Shown: positions 34,508 to 43,686 of the stretch, in pieces | Position numbering within the stretch: the stretch's first letter is position 1 | Layout: each line of letters starts with the position of its first letter | DNA from: Anaeromyxobacter diazotrophicus | Lineage (GTDB): Bacteria > Myxococcota > Myxococcia > Myxococcales > Anaeromyxobacteraceae | NCBI RefSeq assembly: GCF_013340205.1 | Contig: NZ_BJTG01000002.1 | Coordinates: 580,665 to 644,664, forward strand | Length of the DNA: 64,000 nt | Reading direction: 5' to 3' | Program-made: the position numbers and the translations under genes | Notes under the pieces: model-generated | The model's input: the letters and a program-made list of their open reading frames with translations, nothing else | Told to the model about the DNA's origin: nothing | Databases searched by the model: none

Positions 34508-35407
34508 TTGGACCAGCTCGCCGAGCTCTGGCTCACCTACCAGTCCGCGGTCGCCTTCATCGGCGTGAACGCGCTCCTCGCGCTGTCCGTGTACGCGACG
34601 CTCTCCTGCGGCCAGCTCTCCCTCGCCAACGCCGGCTTCATGGCGCTCGGGGGCTACGCCGGGGCGCTCCTCACCCTGAACACCGGGTGGCCGTTCCCGC
34701 TCGTGCTGGCGGCCTCGGCGGCGCTGCCGGCGCTGGTGGCGGTCCCGCTGGGCCTGCCGGTGCTGCGGCTCCGCGGCGTCTTCCTCGCCATCGCCACCAT
34801 CGGCTGGGGCGAGGTGGTGAGGCTGGCGCTCGTGAACTGGGACTACACGAACGGCGCGCTGGGCCTGGTCGCCATCCCGCAGCGCGCCGGGCCGGGCATC
34901 GTGTACGTGTGCCTGGCGCTGGCGGCGTTCGTCTTCTGGCGGCTGCGCGGGTCGCGGGCGGGGCAGGCGCTCGAGGCCATCCGAGAGGACGAGCCCGCGG
35001 CGCGCACCCTCGGCATCGACACCACCGGCCACAAGCTCGCCATGTTCGCGCTGGGCGCCGGGCTGGCGGGGCTGGCCGGCGGCCTCGAGGCGCACCTCAC
35101 CTTCATGGTGGCGCCGAGCGGCTACGGCTTCGCGCGCGTGGTCGACATGCTGGTCCAGGCGGTGGTGGGCGGGGTGGCGCACTTCGGCGGGCCGATCCTG
35201 GGGGCGGCCTTCCTGACGCTCTTGCCGGAGGGGCTGCGCGAGGTCTCCCGCGTCACCGGCATGGAGCCGGGGCCGCTGCGGCTCCTCGTCAACGGCGCGG
35301 TGCTGCTCGCGGTGATCCTCTTCCTGCCGAACGGGCTCGTGTCGCTGCCGGAGCGGATCCGCGCCTGGCGCGCCGAGCGGAGGGCCGCCCGTGCTGCTCT
35401 CGGTTGA
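34508..35407 (+). CDS. livM: Branched-chain amino acid-type ABC transporter permease, LivM
   Basis: 299 aa from TTG 34508, preceded by GAAGGGA. No ATG or GTG lies near the start of the conserved region. Landmarks are CGQLSLANAGFMALGGYAGA (about residues 37-56), LRLRGVFLAIATIGWGEVVR (about 84-103), the contact loop EAIREDEPAARTLGIDT (about 157) and VVGGVAHFGGPILGAAFL (about 220). It is shorter than the LivM of the minus-strand operon because it lacks the long N-terminal hydrophobic region. It overlaps livG by 17 bp. Confidence 0.92.
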   Translation: MDQLAELWLTYQSAVAFIGVNALLALSVYATLSCGQLSLANAGFMALGGYAGALLTLNTGWPFPLVLAASAALPALVAVPLGLPVLRLRGVFLAIATIGWGEVVRLALVNWDYTNGALGLVAIPQRAGPGIVYVCLALAAFVFWRLRGSRAGQALEAIREDEPAARTLGIDTTGHKLAMFALGAGLAGLAGGLEAHLTFMVAPSGYGFARVVDMLVQAVVGGVAHFGGPILGAAFLTLLPEGLREVSRVTGMEPGPLRLLVNGAVLLAVILFLPNGLVSLPERIRAWRAERRAARAALG

Positions 35408-36145
35408 GGCGGTCTCGCGCGCCTTCGGCGGCGTCCGCGCCGTCGACGGCGCGACCTTCGGGCTCGCGGCGGGCGAGGTGCACGGCCTCATCGGCCCGAA
35501 CGGCGCCGGCAAGACGACGCTGCTCAACATCGTCTCGGGCCTCCTGCGCCCCACCTCCGGCCAGATCCGGCTCGACGGCACGCGCACCGACGGGCTGGCG
35601 CCGCACCGGGTGGCGGCGCTCGGGGTGACCCGCACCTTCCAGAACATCCGCCTCTTCCCGCAGCTCTCGGCGCTCGAGAACGTGCTGGTGGGCGAGCACC
35701 TGCGCCGCGACGCGCCGCTGTGGCGGCGCATGGTCTTCCACCCCGCGGCGGCGCGCGAGGAGCGGGCGGCCCGCGAGCGCGCGCTGGCGCTGCTCGAGCG
35801 CGTCCGCCTGGCGGATCGCGCCGGGGAGCGGGCGGGCACCCTCTCGTACGGCGAGCAGCGCCGGGTCGAGATCGCCCGCGCGCTGGGGGCCGAGCCGCGG
35901 GTGCTGCTGCTCGACGAGCCGACGGCAGGGATGAACCCGGCGGAGGTGGAGCAGGTGGCGGGGCTCATCCGCGAGGTGGCCAAGCTGGGCCACTCGGTGC
36001 TGCTGGTGGAGCACAACGTGCCGCTCGTCTCGAAGGTTTGCGACCGGGTCACGGTGCTGAACTTCGGCCGCGTCATCGCCGACGGCACGCCGGCCGAGGT
36101 GATGCGCGATCCGGCGGTGGTGGACGCCTACCTGGGGACGCGCCG

Positions 36146-36149
<4 letters not shown>
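35391..36149 (+). CDS. livG: Branched-chain amino acid-type ABC transporter ATPase, LivG
   Basis: 252 aa, GTG start inside livM. Walker A is GPNGAGKTTLLNIVSGLLRP (about residues 34-53). The Q-loop is in GVTRTFQNIRLFPQLSALEN (about 77-96). The signature is LSYGEQRRVEIARALGAEPR (about 151-170) with Walker B VLLLDEPTAGMNPAEVEQ. The H-loop region is VLLVEHNVPLVSKVCDRVTV. LSYGEQR and the ~30-residue insert before it are LivG features. It overlaps livF by 4 bp (ATGA). Confidence 0.94.
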
Positions 36150-36889
<740 letters not shown>

Positions 36890-36980
36890 GGTCGCGGTTC
36901 GCGGTTCGAGGTCGCGGTTCGAGGTCGCGGTTCGAGGTCGAGGTCGAGGTCGAGGTCGAGGTCGAGGTCGAGGTCGAGGT
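36890..36980. repeat. Hexamer array GGTCGA/GGTCGC (array 1)
   Basis: It begins with GAGGTCGCGGTTC-type units of 9-15 bp and turns into eight or so uninterrupted GAGGTC units. It starts at the livF stop codon. No reading frame in the array has a stop codon, which is why long artificial frames cross it. Confidence 0.9.
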
Positions 36981-37382
36981 GCCGCCACGTTCCTACCCTG
37001 GCCGCCCCGCGCCCGCGCGCGCGTCGGCGCCCGTGCTCCGCGCCGCGCCAGCTGCTCCCGAGGCCGGAACGCGCACCGCGGTCCACTCGACGCGGCTGCG
37101 GAATCTTGCACCGCGGCGCCTGCGCGCCGCGGTGCTTCGGTCAGTCCTCGCCGCGACGCGGGCCACTCGGCGCGTTCCGGCGAACCTGGCGCTGGTGGCG
37201 GCGCTCCGCAATGGCGCCTCGTGCGCGCGCGGGCGCGGTGCGGCACCGGCCGGCGCGGATGGCGCCCTCGTGCGCGCGCGGGCGCGGTGCGGCACCGGCC
37301 GGCGCGGAGGGATGGCGCCTCGTGCGCGCGCGGGCGCGGTGCGGCACGGGCGGTGCGCCGTGCCGCACGTGAGCGCCCGGAC
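36981..37382. other. Gene-free stretch with a hairpin and a three-copy tandem repeat
   Basis: No convincing gene is seen here. GCACCGCGGCGC (37108-37119) and GCGCCGCGGTGC (37124-37135) form a perfect 12-bp hairpin with a CTGC loop. From 37211 to 37350 a unit of 48-53 bp beginning ATGGCGCCTCGTGCGCGCGC is repeated three times, the last copy truncated. The sequence is extremely GC-rich and all open frames are repetitive. Confidence 0.7.
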
Positions 37383-37742
37383 TCACCTCGCCAGCGCGCG
37401 CAGCATGTGCTTCACCCGGACCGCGAGCGCCTGCGCGCGCCGCGCGGGCTCGGCCGCGAGCGCCCCGATGGCGTGCGCCAAATCCACGGCGCCGACCACC
37501 TCGTGCAGCGAGCCGTTGGCGAGCGCGAAGTGCTTGCGCCGCATGGGGCCGCTGTCGCTGGGAAGGCCTTCGCAAAGGTTCAGGAAGACCGACTTCGCCG
37601 CGCGCGTGGCCTGGTCGCGAAGCTCCGCATCCGCGATGCGCGAAGCGTGCACGAGCGCCGCGAGCTCGCGCGCCGCAACGTAAACATCGAGACTTTGAAA
37701 CGGGAGCGCCTCGACCTCGACGGCATTTGGAAGATGAGCCAT
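37383..37742 (-). CDS. Four-helix-bundle protein (S23/IVP family)
   Basis: 119 aa from ATG 37742, with GGAGG 5 bp upstream. The sequence is all-helical: LPFQSLDVYVAARELAALVH (about residues 13-32), LRDQATRAAKSVFLNLCEG (about 41-59), RRKHFALANGSLHEVVGAVD (about 68-87) and a last helix to LARRV-like residues. It matches the TIGR02436-type family first seen in 23S rRNA intervening sequences. Members are common as stand-alone genes of unknown function and are related to the Avd proteins of diversity-generating retroelements. No reverse transcriptase is nearby. The gene lies between two hexamer arrays, and a 15-bp inverted repeat covers its start. Confidence 0.85.
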   Translation of the reverse strand: MAHLPNAVEVEALPFQSLDVYVAARELAALVHASRIADAELRDQATRAAKSVFLNLCEGLPSDSGPMRRKHFALANGSLHEVVGAVDLAHAIGALAAEPARRAQALAVRVKHMLRALAR

Positions 37743-37780
37743 TTCCGCCTCCTCACGCGAAGCAGGGAGGCGGAAATGGC
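37738..37780 (-). promoter_or_regulatory. Inverted repeat covering the S23 gene start (possible translational lock)
   Basis: GCCATTTCCGCCTCC (37738-37752) and GGAGGCGGAAATGGC (37766-37780) are perfectly complementary over 15 bp with a 13-nt loop. In the S23 mRNA, the arm nearer the gene contains the GGAGG ribosome binding site and the AUG. Folding would therefore hide both. On the plus strand the other arm offers a mirror-image GGAGG-ATG start. Confidence 0.8.
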
Positions 37781-37796
37781 GAGCGCCCCATGTGCC

Positions 37797-37990
37797 GTCG
37801 AGGTCGAGGTCGAGGTCGATGGTCGAGGTCGATGGTCGAGGTCGATGGTCGAGGTCGAGGTCGAGGTCGATGGTCGAGGTCGATGGTCGAGGTCGAGGTC
37901 GAGGTCGAGGTCGAGGTCGAAGGTCGAGGTCGATGGTCGATGGTCGATGGTCGAGGTCGAGGTCGAGGTCGAGGTCGAAGGTCGACGGCC
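37797..37990. repeat. Hexamer array GGTCGA with GATGGTC variants (array 2)
   Basis: About 30 units of GGTCGA, some lengthened to GATGGTCGA, between the S23 gene and mutS2. It lies upstream of the S23 gene and directly downstream of mutS2. Unit variants alternate in short runs, as expected from slippage. Confidence 0.92.
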
Positions 37991-38004
37991 GAAGGTCGCC
38001 CCCC

Positions 38005-40404
38005 TCACCTCCTCAGCTTCACCGCCGTCACCGCGTCCCCCCCCTCGTGCCTCTCCCCCGGCCCGAAGCTCGCCACGTACGGCGACGCCCCCAGGTGCTC
38101 CCGCAGCGCCTGCTTCAGCGCGCCGGTGCCGTGCCCGTGCAGGATGACCGCCTCGGGTGCCCCCTCCGCGTAGAGCCGGTCGAGGAACCGGTCCACCTCA
38201 CGGAGCAGCTCGTCCACCCGCAGCCCCCGCGCGTCGAGGCGGCGGTCGGGCAGGACCACGGCGGCGGGGCGCGCCTCCTCGGCGGCGTCGAGCTTCTCGG
38301 CGCGGCTCTTGCCGAAGCCGGGGGCGGCGGGCGCCTTGCCCTTGAGGGGCAGGAGGTCCGCGCGCGGCCGGCGCACCTTGAGGGCGCCGGCGCGGACGAG
38401 CGCCTCGTCCCCGGACACCTCCAGCACCTCGGCGTCCTGGCCGAGCGAGACGATGCGGACGCGGGCGCCCTTGCGGAGCTCGCCGCCGGGCTCCGCCTCG
38501 ACCCCGGCGCGGGCCTGCGCGTCCGCGGCGCGCGAGGCCTGCGCGACGGTGGCGCGCCAGGCGTCGAGCTGCTTCTGCGTCTCGCCCGCCTTGCGCAGGG
38601 TGGGGGCGGCCTGCAGCTCGGCGAGCACGCGCGCCACCTCCCCACGCGCGGCCTCGAGCTCCTCGGCCAGCGCCTCGCCCATCCGCGCCGCGGCCTCGCG
38701 CTCGGCCCGGCGCGCCGCCTCCTCGCTGGCGCGGGCGCGCGCCTCGGCTGCGGCGGCGGCCGCCCGGGCCTCCTCCGCCCCGCGCCGCTCGGCGGCGAGC
38801 CGGGCGCGCTCCTCCTCCAGGGCGCGCAGCGCCTGGGTGAGCGCGCCGCCCTGGCCGGTCAGCGCGGCCCGGGCCCGCTCCACCACCGACGGCGCGAGCC
38901 CCACCCGCTGCGCCACCTCGAGCGCGGAGGAGCTGCCCGGCGAGCCGAGGTGGAGCTGGTAGGTGGGGGCGAGCCGTTCGGCATCGAAGCCGACGCGCGC
39001 GTTGGCGAACCGCTCGTCGGTGAGGGCGAGCGCCTTGAGCTCGTCGAGGTGGGTGGTGACGAGCACCTGGGCCCGGCGCTCCAGCAGGTCCTCCAGGATG
39101 GCGGTGGCGAGCGCGGCGCCCTCGCGCGGGTCGGTGTCGGCCGCGATCTCGTCCACCAGCACGAGCGAGCGGGGCCCGGCGCCCTGGGCGATGTCGCGGA
39201 CGCTGGTGAGGTGGGCGGTGAAGGTGGAGAGGTCGCGGGCGAGGTCGCCGCGCTCGTCGATGGCGGCCCGCACCTCGGCGTAGAACGGCAGCCGCGAGCC
39301 CTGGGCGGCGGGGATGGGCAGGCCGGCGCGGAGCAGGCAGGCCGAGAGCCCGACCGCCGTGATGGTGACCGTCTTCCCGCCGCCGTTCGGGCCGGAGACG
39401 ATGAGGGCGCGGCGCGGCGCCTCGAGGCGCACGTGGCTCGCCACCACCTTCTTCCCCTGCAGCACGAGCAGCGGGTGGCGCAGCGACAGGAGCTCGAAGC
39501 CGGCGTCGGGGGCGCACACCTCGGGCGCGTGCGCGTCGAGCTCGGCGGCGAGCCGCGCCTCGGCCTCGAGGAGGTCGAGCCGCCCCAGGACCTCGAGGTC
39601 GGCGAGGAGCTCGGCGGCGCGGCGCGAGACGCCCTCCGACAGCTCGCGCAGGATGCGCGCCTCCTCCTCGGCGGCCATCGCGCTCGCGATGGTGAGCTCG
39701 TTGCCCATGTCCACCATGGGCTCGGGCTCCACGAACAGCGTCTGGCCGGACTGCGACGCGTTGTGGACGATGCCGGGGACCTGGGAGCGCGAGCTCGCCA
39801 GGATGGGCAGCACGTACCGCTCGTCGCGGATGGTGAAGTACCGGTCGCGCAGGTGGCGCTGCATCCCCTCGTCGGCGAGCAGCTCCTCCACCCGCTGCTT
39901 GAGCGCGCGGTGCAGGCCCCGCACCCGGTCGCGCAGCGCGCCGAGCTCCGGGCTGGCGCGGTCGGAGACGGCGCCGGAGGGCTCGATGGCGCGCTCGACC
40001 CGGTCCGCCAGCCGCTCGTCCCCGGAGAGCCCCTGCGCGATGGCCCACAGCCGCTGGCTCTGGGCGGCGCGCGCCTCGAGGAAGCGCCGGGTGCGCGCGG
40101 CGGCCCGGACCAGCGAGGCGCACTCGCGCAGCGCCGCCGGCTCCAGGACGCCCCCCTTGCCGGCGCGGTCGACGTGCTCCTCCGGCGCGCCCGACATCCC
40201 GAGGGGGAGGGTGAGCCGCGCCTCGCCGAGCTGCCGCGCCTCCTCCACCTGGGCCAGCGCCTCGCGGACCTCCGCGGCCGAGGCGAGGAAGGAGAGCGCC
40301 TCGGCGCGCCGGCGGCCGGCGGGCAGCCGGCACTCCCCGGCGAGGGCGCGGACCACCTCGGGCCAACCGAGGTGGGTGAGGCTGGACTGGGAGGAGGTGT
40401 TCAC
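38005..40404 (-). CDS. mutS2: Endonuclease MutS2
   Basis: 799 aa from GTG 40404. A longer frame to 40548 only adds unrelated residues. MutS2 proteins act on branched DNA or on collided ribosomes and suppress homologous recombination. There is no mismatch-binding domain. The core has the clamp/lever region, then Walker A IVSGPNGGGKTVTITAVGLS (about residues 326-345), Walker B SLVLVDEIAADTDPREGAAL (about 403) and VTTHLDELKALALTDERF. A long Ala/Glu/Arg coiled coil (about 505-620) follows. The C-terminal Smr domain is LDARGLRVDELLREVDRFLD with VILHGHGTGALK (about 720-790). Length is normal for the family. Confidence 0.95.
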   Translation of the reverse strand: MNTSSQSSLTHLGWPEVVRALAGECRLPAGRRRAEALSFLASAAEVREALAQVEEARQLGEARLTLPLGMSGAPEEHVDRAGKGGVLEPAALRECASLVRAAARTRRFLEARAAQSQRLWAIAQGLSGDERLADRVERAIEPSGAVSDRASPELGALRDRVRGLHRALKQRVEELLADEGMQRHLRDRYFTIRDERYVLPILASSRSQVPGIVHNASQSGQTLFVEPEPMVDMGNELTIASAMAAEEEARILRELSEGVSRRAAELLADLEVLGRLDLLEAEARLAAELDAHAPEVCAPDAGFELLSLRHPLLVLQGKKVVASHVRLEAPRRALIVSGPNGGGKTVTITAVGLSACLLRAGLPIPAAQGSRLPFYAEVRAAIDERGDLARDLSTFTAHLTSVRDIAQGAGPRSLVLVDEIAADTDPREGAALATAILEDLLERRAQVLVTTHLDELKALALTDERFANARVGFDAERLAPTYQLHLGSPGSSSALEVAQRVGLAPSVVERARAALTGQGGALTQALRALEEERARLAAERRGAEEARAAAAAAEARARASEEAARRAEREAAARMGEALAEELEAARGEVARVLAELQAAPTLRKAGETQKQLDAWRATVAQASRAADAQARAGVEAEPGGELRKGARVRIVSLGQDAEVLEVSGDEALVRAGALKVRRPRADLLPLKGKAPAAPGFGKSRAEKLDAAEEARPAAVVLPDRRLDARGLRVDELLREVDRFLDRLYAEGAPEAVILHGHGTGALKQALREHLGASPYVASFGPGERHEGGDAVTAVKLRR

Positions 40405-40477
40405 GTCGTGTCTGGGTGCTAGAGTGTGGGGGGCGAGCGCGCCGGCGGGCGGCTCGTCACCATGCGAGGAGGATCGC

Positions 40478-40699
40478 ATGACGCGGGCGAGCGTGATCGT
40501 GAGCCTGTGGCTGCTCCTGACGGGCGGCATCGGCGACGCCGCGCTCACCGGCGATCGCTCCCCGCTCTGGCTGCTCGCCTTCTACTTCGGCATCTCGCTC
40601 CTCACCGCGGGCGCGCTGTGGCTGGAGTACCGGGACGACGACGCGCCTCGCGCCGGGCTGTCCCGGCGGAGGCGCGAGCGCCTCTACCATTACGATTGA
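40478..40699 (+). CDS. Small two-helix membrane protein
   Basis: 73 aa from ATG 40478, with GGAGG 5 bp upstream. Two hydrophobic helices (VIVSLWLLLTGGIGDAALTG and SPLWLLAFYFGISLLTAGAL) are followed by an acidic then basic tail (LEYRDDDAPRAGLSRRRRER). Not recognised. The gene sits 74 bp from the divergent mutS2 start. Confidence 0.6.
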   Translation: MTRASVIVSLWLLLTGGIGDAALTGDRSPLWLLAFYFGISLLTAGALWLEYRDDDAPRAGLSRRRRERLYHYD

Positions 40700-40801
40700 G
40701 CAAGGCGCCGGGCAAGCCCCGCCGCCCGGGACCGCTTCATCTCGACCCCGAGTTGGGGTAGAGGTCCCGAGCACGGCTCCGATCACGACGGCGGTGACGA
40801 C

Positions 40802-41644
40802 TTGCAGGTAGAGGCTCCGACCGGATCGCTCCACGAACGTTCTCCTTCGGCCCGGGCGCACGCCCGGGCGCTGGGCTGCGCCCTGGCGGCCGCCGCGGTG
40901 GTGCTCGGTTGCGCGGCGCACCGGGTGACGGAGCCTCCTCCACCTCCGGTCGTACCGGCGCCGCCGGCGGTGGAGCCCTCCCCACCGCCCGTGGACGCGG
41001 CGCGCGAGCTGGCGCTCGGCCGCGAGGCCCGGCGCGCGGGGCGCCTGGCGGAGGCGCGCGAGCACCTCGCCGCGGCTGCCGACGCCGATCCCTCCGCGGC
41101 CGAGCCCCGCCTGGACCTCGCGGAGCTGCTGCTCGACGACGGGAAGGAGCTCGACGCGGCGGGCGATCTCCTCCGGCAGTCCCAGCTCCTGCACCACGAC
41201 CCGGCGCGCCTGGCCCGGCTGTGCGGCGCGCTCGGGGAGCTGCGCGGTGACGATGCCTACGCCGTCGAGGCCTACCAGTCCGCCCTCGAGGTCGAGCCCG
41301 ACCTCGACCTGCGCCTCCGCCGCGGCCTCCTGCTGGCGCGGCTCGGCCGGGGGCCGGAGGCGGAGCTCGAGCTGGCGCGGGTCGTGGCGGACCGCCCCGC
41401 GGAGCGGGCCGCGCGCGGCGCCCTGGCGACGCTGCTCGAGCGCGCCGGCCGGCGCGATGCCGCGGAGCACCAGCTCGCGGTGATGGCGGCGCTCTCGCCC
41501 TCCGAGCCCGCGCCGGTGCACGACCTCCTCGCCTTCTACCGGCGCCGGGGCGAGTCGGGCCACGCCGCGGCCGTCGAGCGCTGGGCGCGCGCGCTGGAGG
41601 GCGGGCAGCGCAAGCTGCGCCCGCTCCTGCCCGCGCGGCGTTGA
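40802..41644 (+). CDS. TPR-like lipoprotein
   Basis: 280 aa from TTG 40802. The start is uncertain because no strong ribosome binding site is visible, and the signal peptide does not begin until about residue 20. A lipobox is present: ALAAAAVVLGC with Cys about 37. After a Pro-rich stretch (about residues 44-65), degenerate tetratricopeptide-like repeats fill the rest (ELALGREARRAGRLAEAREH, DDAYAVEAYQSALEVEPDLD, RGALATLLERAGRRDAAEHQ). Such lipoproteins act as scaffolds for periplasmic or outer-membrane assemblies. The partner is unknown. Confidence 0.65.
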   Translation: MQVEAPTGSLHERSPSARAHARALGCALAAAAVVLGCAAHRVTEPPPPPVVPAPPAVEPSPPPVDAARELALGREARRAGRLAEAREHLAAAADADPSAAEPRLDLAELLLDDGKELDAAGDLLRQSQLLHHDPARLARLCGALGELRGDDAYAVEAYQSALEVEPDLDLRLRRGLLLARLGRGPEAELELARVVADRPAERAARGALATLLERAGRRDAAEHQLAVMAALSPSEPAPVHDLLAFYRRRGESGHAAAVERWARALEGGQRKLRPLLPARR

Positions 41645-41659
41645 CCCGGCGCCCAGGAC

Positions 41660-42115
41660 TCAGCGGGGCCCCAGCGTCGGCGCGGCGGCGCGCTCGGGCC
41701 GGCCGGCGAGCGCCGCCAGCACGGCGCCGATCGCGAACCCGCGCGGCACCCCGGCGGCGAGGGCGACCGCCGCCACCGGCCAGGGCGTGTCGAGCCACAC
41801 GAAGGTCATGAGCACCGCCGAGAAGAGCCAGAACCCAGTCACCGCCGCCCCGAGCGCGAGGGCGCGCCGCCGCGCGTGCTCGGTGGCGATGAGCGCGATC
41901 ACCGCGATGATCCCGCTCACGCAGGAGGTGGCGATGCCCACTGCGACCGGGGAGAGCGCCTGGAACGCCTCCGGCATGTCGGCGGTGCGGAGGTAGGGCG
42001 GGGTCGTCGCCGGGAGCTGGGCGGTGGCCACGTCGAAGACCGCGTGGAGCGCGGCGGCGAGCAGGCCGAGGCCGGCGAGCCGGGCGCGGCCGAGCGGGGC
42101 GGGGCGTTCGTTCAC
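41660..42115 (-). CDS. Hypothetical membrane protein, four helices
   Basis: 151 aa from GTG 42115, with GGAGG 9-10 bp upstream. Four hydrophobic helices can be placed: LAGLGLLAAALHAVFDVATA (about residues 12-31), IATSCVSGIIAVIALIATEH (about 58-77), LALGAAVTGFWLFSAVLMTF and VAAVALAAGVPRGFAIGAVL. No family is recognised. A short soluble loop (LPATTPPYLRTADMPEAF) lies after helix one. It converges on the TPR lipoprotein gene with a 15-bp gap. Confidence 0.65.
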   Translation of the reverse strand: MNERPAPLGRARLAGLGLLAAALHAVFDVATAQLPATTPPYLRTADMPEAFQALSPVAVGIATSCVSGIIAVIALIATEHARRRALALGAAVTGFWLFSAVLMTFVWLDTPWPVAAVALAAGVPRGFAIGAVLAALAGRPERAAAPTLGPR

Positions 42116-42233
42116 GTGAGGGTGGCCTCCTCGAAGCCGGCCGCGGGGCGCGGCGCCGCCGAGCTTACCCGGTCTGGGTGGCCGGTGCGGAGCGGCGTGC
42201 CTAACCTCGAAAAAAGGGAGGAGGAACGCCGGC

Positions 42234-42521
42234 GTGTCACCCGCGGGGCACCATCCCATGCGCAGTCAGCGCGGTCACCTCCGGCTCGCGTACACTCCGC
42301 CTGCGGACGCGCCGCCGCGCGCCCGCGCCCTGCAGCTCCTGCGCGCGATGATCGCCCGGCTCCGCATCTTCTTCACGAACCTGCTCGCGCTGGCGGGCGC
42401 CGTCCTCGCGCTGGCCCCGCTCCTCGTCCGCCGCGGGCCCGTCGGCCACCGCACCCAGGTGCCGCGCCCGGCCGCGCGGGTCATCCCGCTGCCGCCCCGC
42501 CGCCGCGCCTCCCCGCCGTAG
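42234..42521 (+). CDS. Hypothetical small protein with one membrane segment
   Basis: 95 aa from GTG 42234, supported by GGAGGAGGA 9 bp upstream. An internal ATG at 42258 is an alternative. One hydrophobic helix (IFFTNLLALAGAVLALAPLL, about residues 45-64) is flanked by Arg-rich stretches, and both ends are Pro/Arg-rich. Not recognised. It precedes the glycosyltransferase gene by 49 bp and may be co-transcribed. Confidence 0.5.
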   Translation: MSPAGHHPMRSQRGHLRLAYTPPADAPPRARALQLLRAMIARLRIFFTNLLALAGAVLALAPLLVRRGPVGHRTQVPRPAARVIPLPPRRRASPP

Positions 42522-42570
42522 CGGCGGCCGGCCGGACGGAGGGCGCTCGGCCCGTTAAGCAGGCACCGGC

Positions 42571-43686
42571 ATGCGCGTCGGGATCGCCACCGAGTACTAC
42601 TACCCGAGCATCGGCGGGGTGCAGGAGCACGTGCACCACTTCGCGCGCGAGGCGCGGCGGCTCGGACACAGCGTCAAGATCCTCACCAGCGCCATGCCGG
42701 ACCTGCCGGCCCCCGAGGGCGAGGCGGCGGGACCGGACGTGCTGCGCCTCGCCCGGAGCCGGCCGCTGTTCGGGAACGGCAGCTTCGGGCGCGTCTCGCT
42801 GGGGCCGCGGCTGGCCCGGGCCGTGCGGGAGACGCTGGCCCGGGAGCGGTTCGACGTCCTGCACGTCCACTGTCCGCTCACGCCGGTCCTGCCCTTCGTC
42901 GCCCTCCACTACGCCGACTGCCCGGTGGTGGGCACGTTCCACACCCACTTCCGGCCCGGGGCGCTCTTCGCCCTCACCCGCCGCGCGCAGCAGCGATACC
43001 TCGACCGCCTCGACGCCGCCGTGGCGGTCTCGCGCGCCTGCCTCCGGGCGTTCGAAGGGCGCCTCCGGGCCGATTTCCGGATCATCCCGAACGGCGTGGA
43101 CGTGGAGCGCTTCGGCCGCGGCCGGCCGCTCCGGCGCTTCGCGGACGGCCGCCTCAACGTGCTGTGGGTGGGGCGCCTCGAGCCGCGCAACGGGCTCGAG
43201 GGGCTCCTCGCGGCGTTCGCGGCGCTGCGCGCCGGCGCGGAGGCGCGGCTCCTGGTGGTGGGCGACGGGCCGCTGCGGCCGCGCTACGAGGCGCTGGTGC
43301 CGGAGGAGCTCCGCGAGGACGTGGTGTTCGCCGGGCGGCTGGTGGAGGAGCGGCCGGACTGGTACGCCTCGGCCGACGTGTACTGCGCGCCCGCCACCAT
43401 CGCCAGCTTCGGCGTCACGCTCCTCGAGGCCATGGCGGCGGGGAAGCCCATCCTGGCCTCCGACATCGACGGCTTCCGCGAGGTCATGACGCACGGGCAG
43501 GAGGGCGAGCTCCTCCCGCCCGGCGAGCCCGAGGCCTGGGCGCGGGCGCTCCTGCGCCTCGCGCGCGACCCGGCGCGCGGCGCGGCCTACGGCGAGCACG
43601 GGCGGCGCACGGTGCAGCGCTACGCCTGGCCGCGGGTCACCTCCGAGGTGCTGGGGCTCTACCGCTCGATCGGTGTCGCCGGATGA
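42571..43686 (+). CDS. Glycosyltransferase family 4 (PimA-like)
   Basis: 371 aa. GT-B fold enzyme that adds a sugar to a lipid or glycan. The N-terminus MRVGIATEYYYPSIGGVQEH is the family opening with the glycine-rich loop. DVLHVHCPLTPVLPF (about residues 95-109) and VVGTFHTHFRPG (about 118) follow. The donor half has VLWVGRLEPRNGLEGLLAAF (about 194), and the nucleotide-sugar E-x7-E region SFGVTLLEAMAAGKPILASD (about 277-296). Its stop overlaps the next gene (ATGA), so the two are translationally coupled. A glycolipid product is likely given the flippase-like domain in that partner. Confidence 0.9.
   Translation: MRVGIATEYYYPSIGGVQEHVHHFAREARRLGHSVKILTSAMPDLPAPEGEAAGPDVLRLARSRPLFGNGSFGRVSLGPRLARAVRETLARERFDVLHVHCPLTPVLPFVALHYADCPVVGTFHTHFRPGALFALTRRAQQRYLDRLDAAVAVSRACLRAFEGRLRADFRIIPNGVDVERFGRGRPLRRFADGRLNVLWVGRLEPRNGLEGLLAAFAALRAGAEARLLVVGDGPLRPRYEALVPEELREDVVFAGRLVEERPDWYASADVYCAPATIASFGVTLLEAMAAGKPILASDIDGFREVMTHGQEGELLPPGEPEAWARALLRLARDPARGAAYGEHGRRTVQRYAWPRVTSEVLGLYRSIGVAG

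Noticed and set aside
36890..37990. Diversity-generating retroelement around the S23/Avd-like protein
   Set aside because: There is no reverse transcriptase, no template/variable repeat pair with adenine-specific differences, and no target gene nearby.
37792..40422. An 876-residue plus-strand frame beginning in the hexamer array
   Set aside because: The N-terminal part is the translated simple repeat and the remainder is antisense to mutS2, which has all family motifs.
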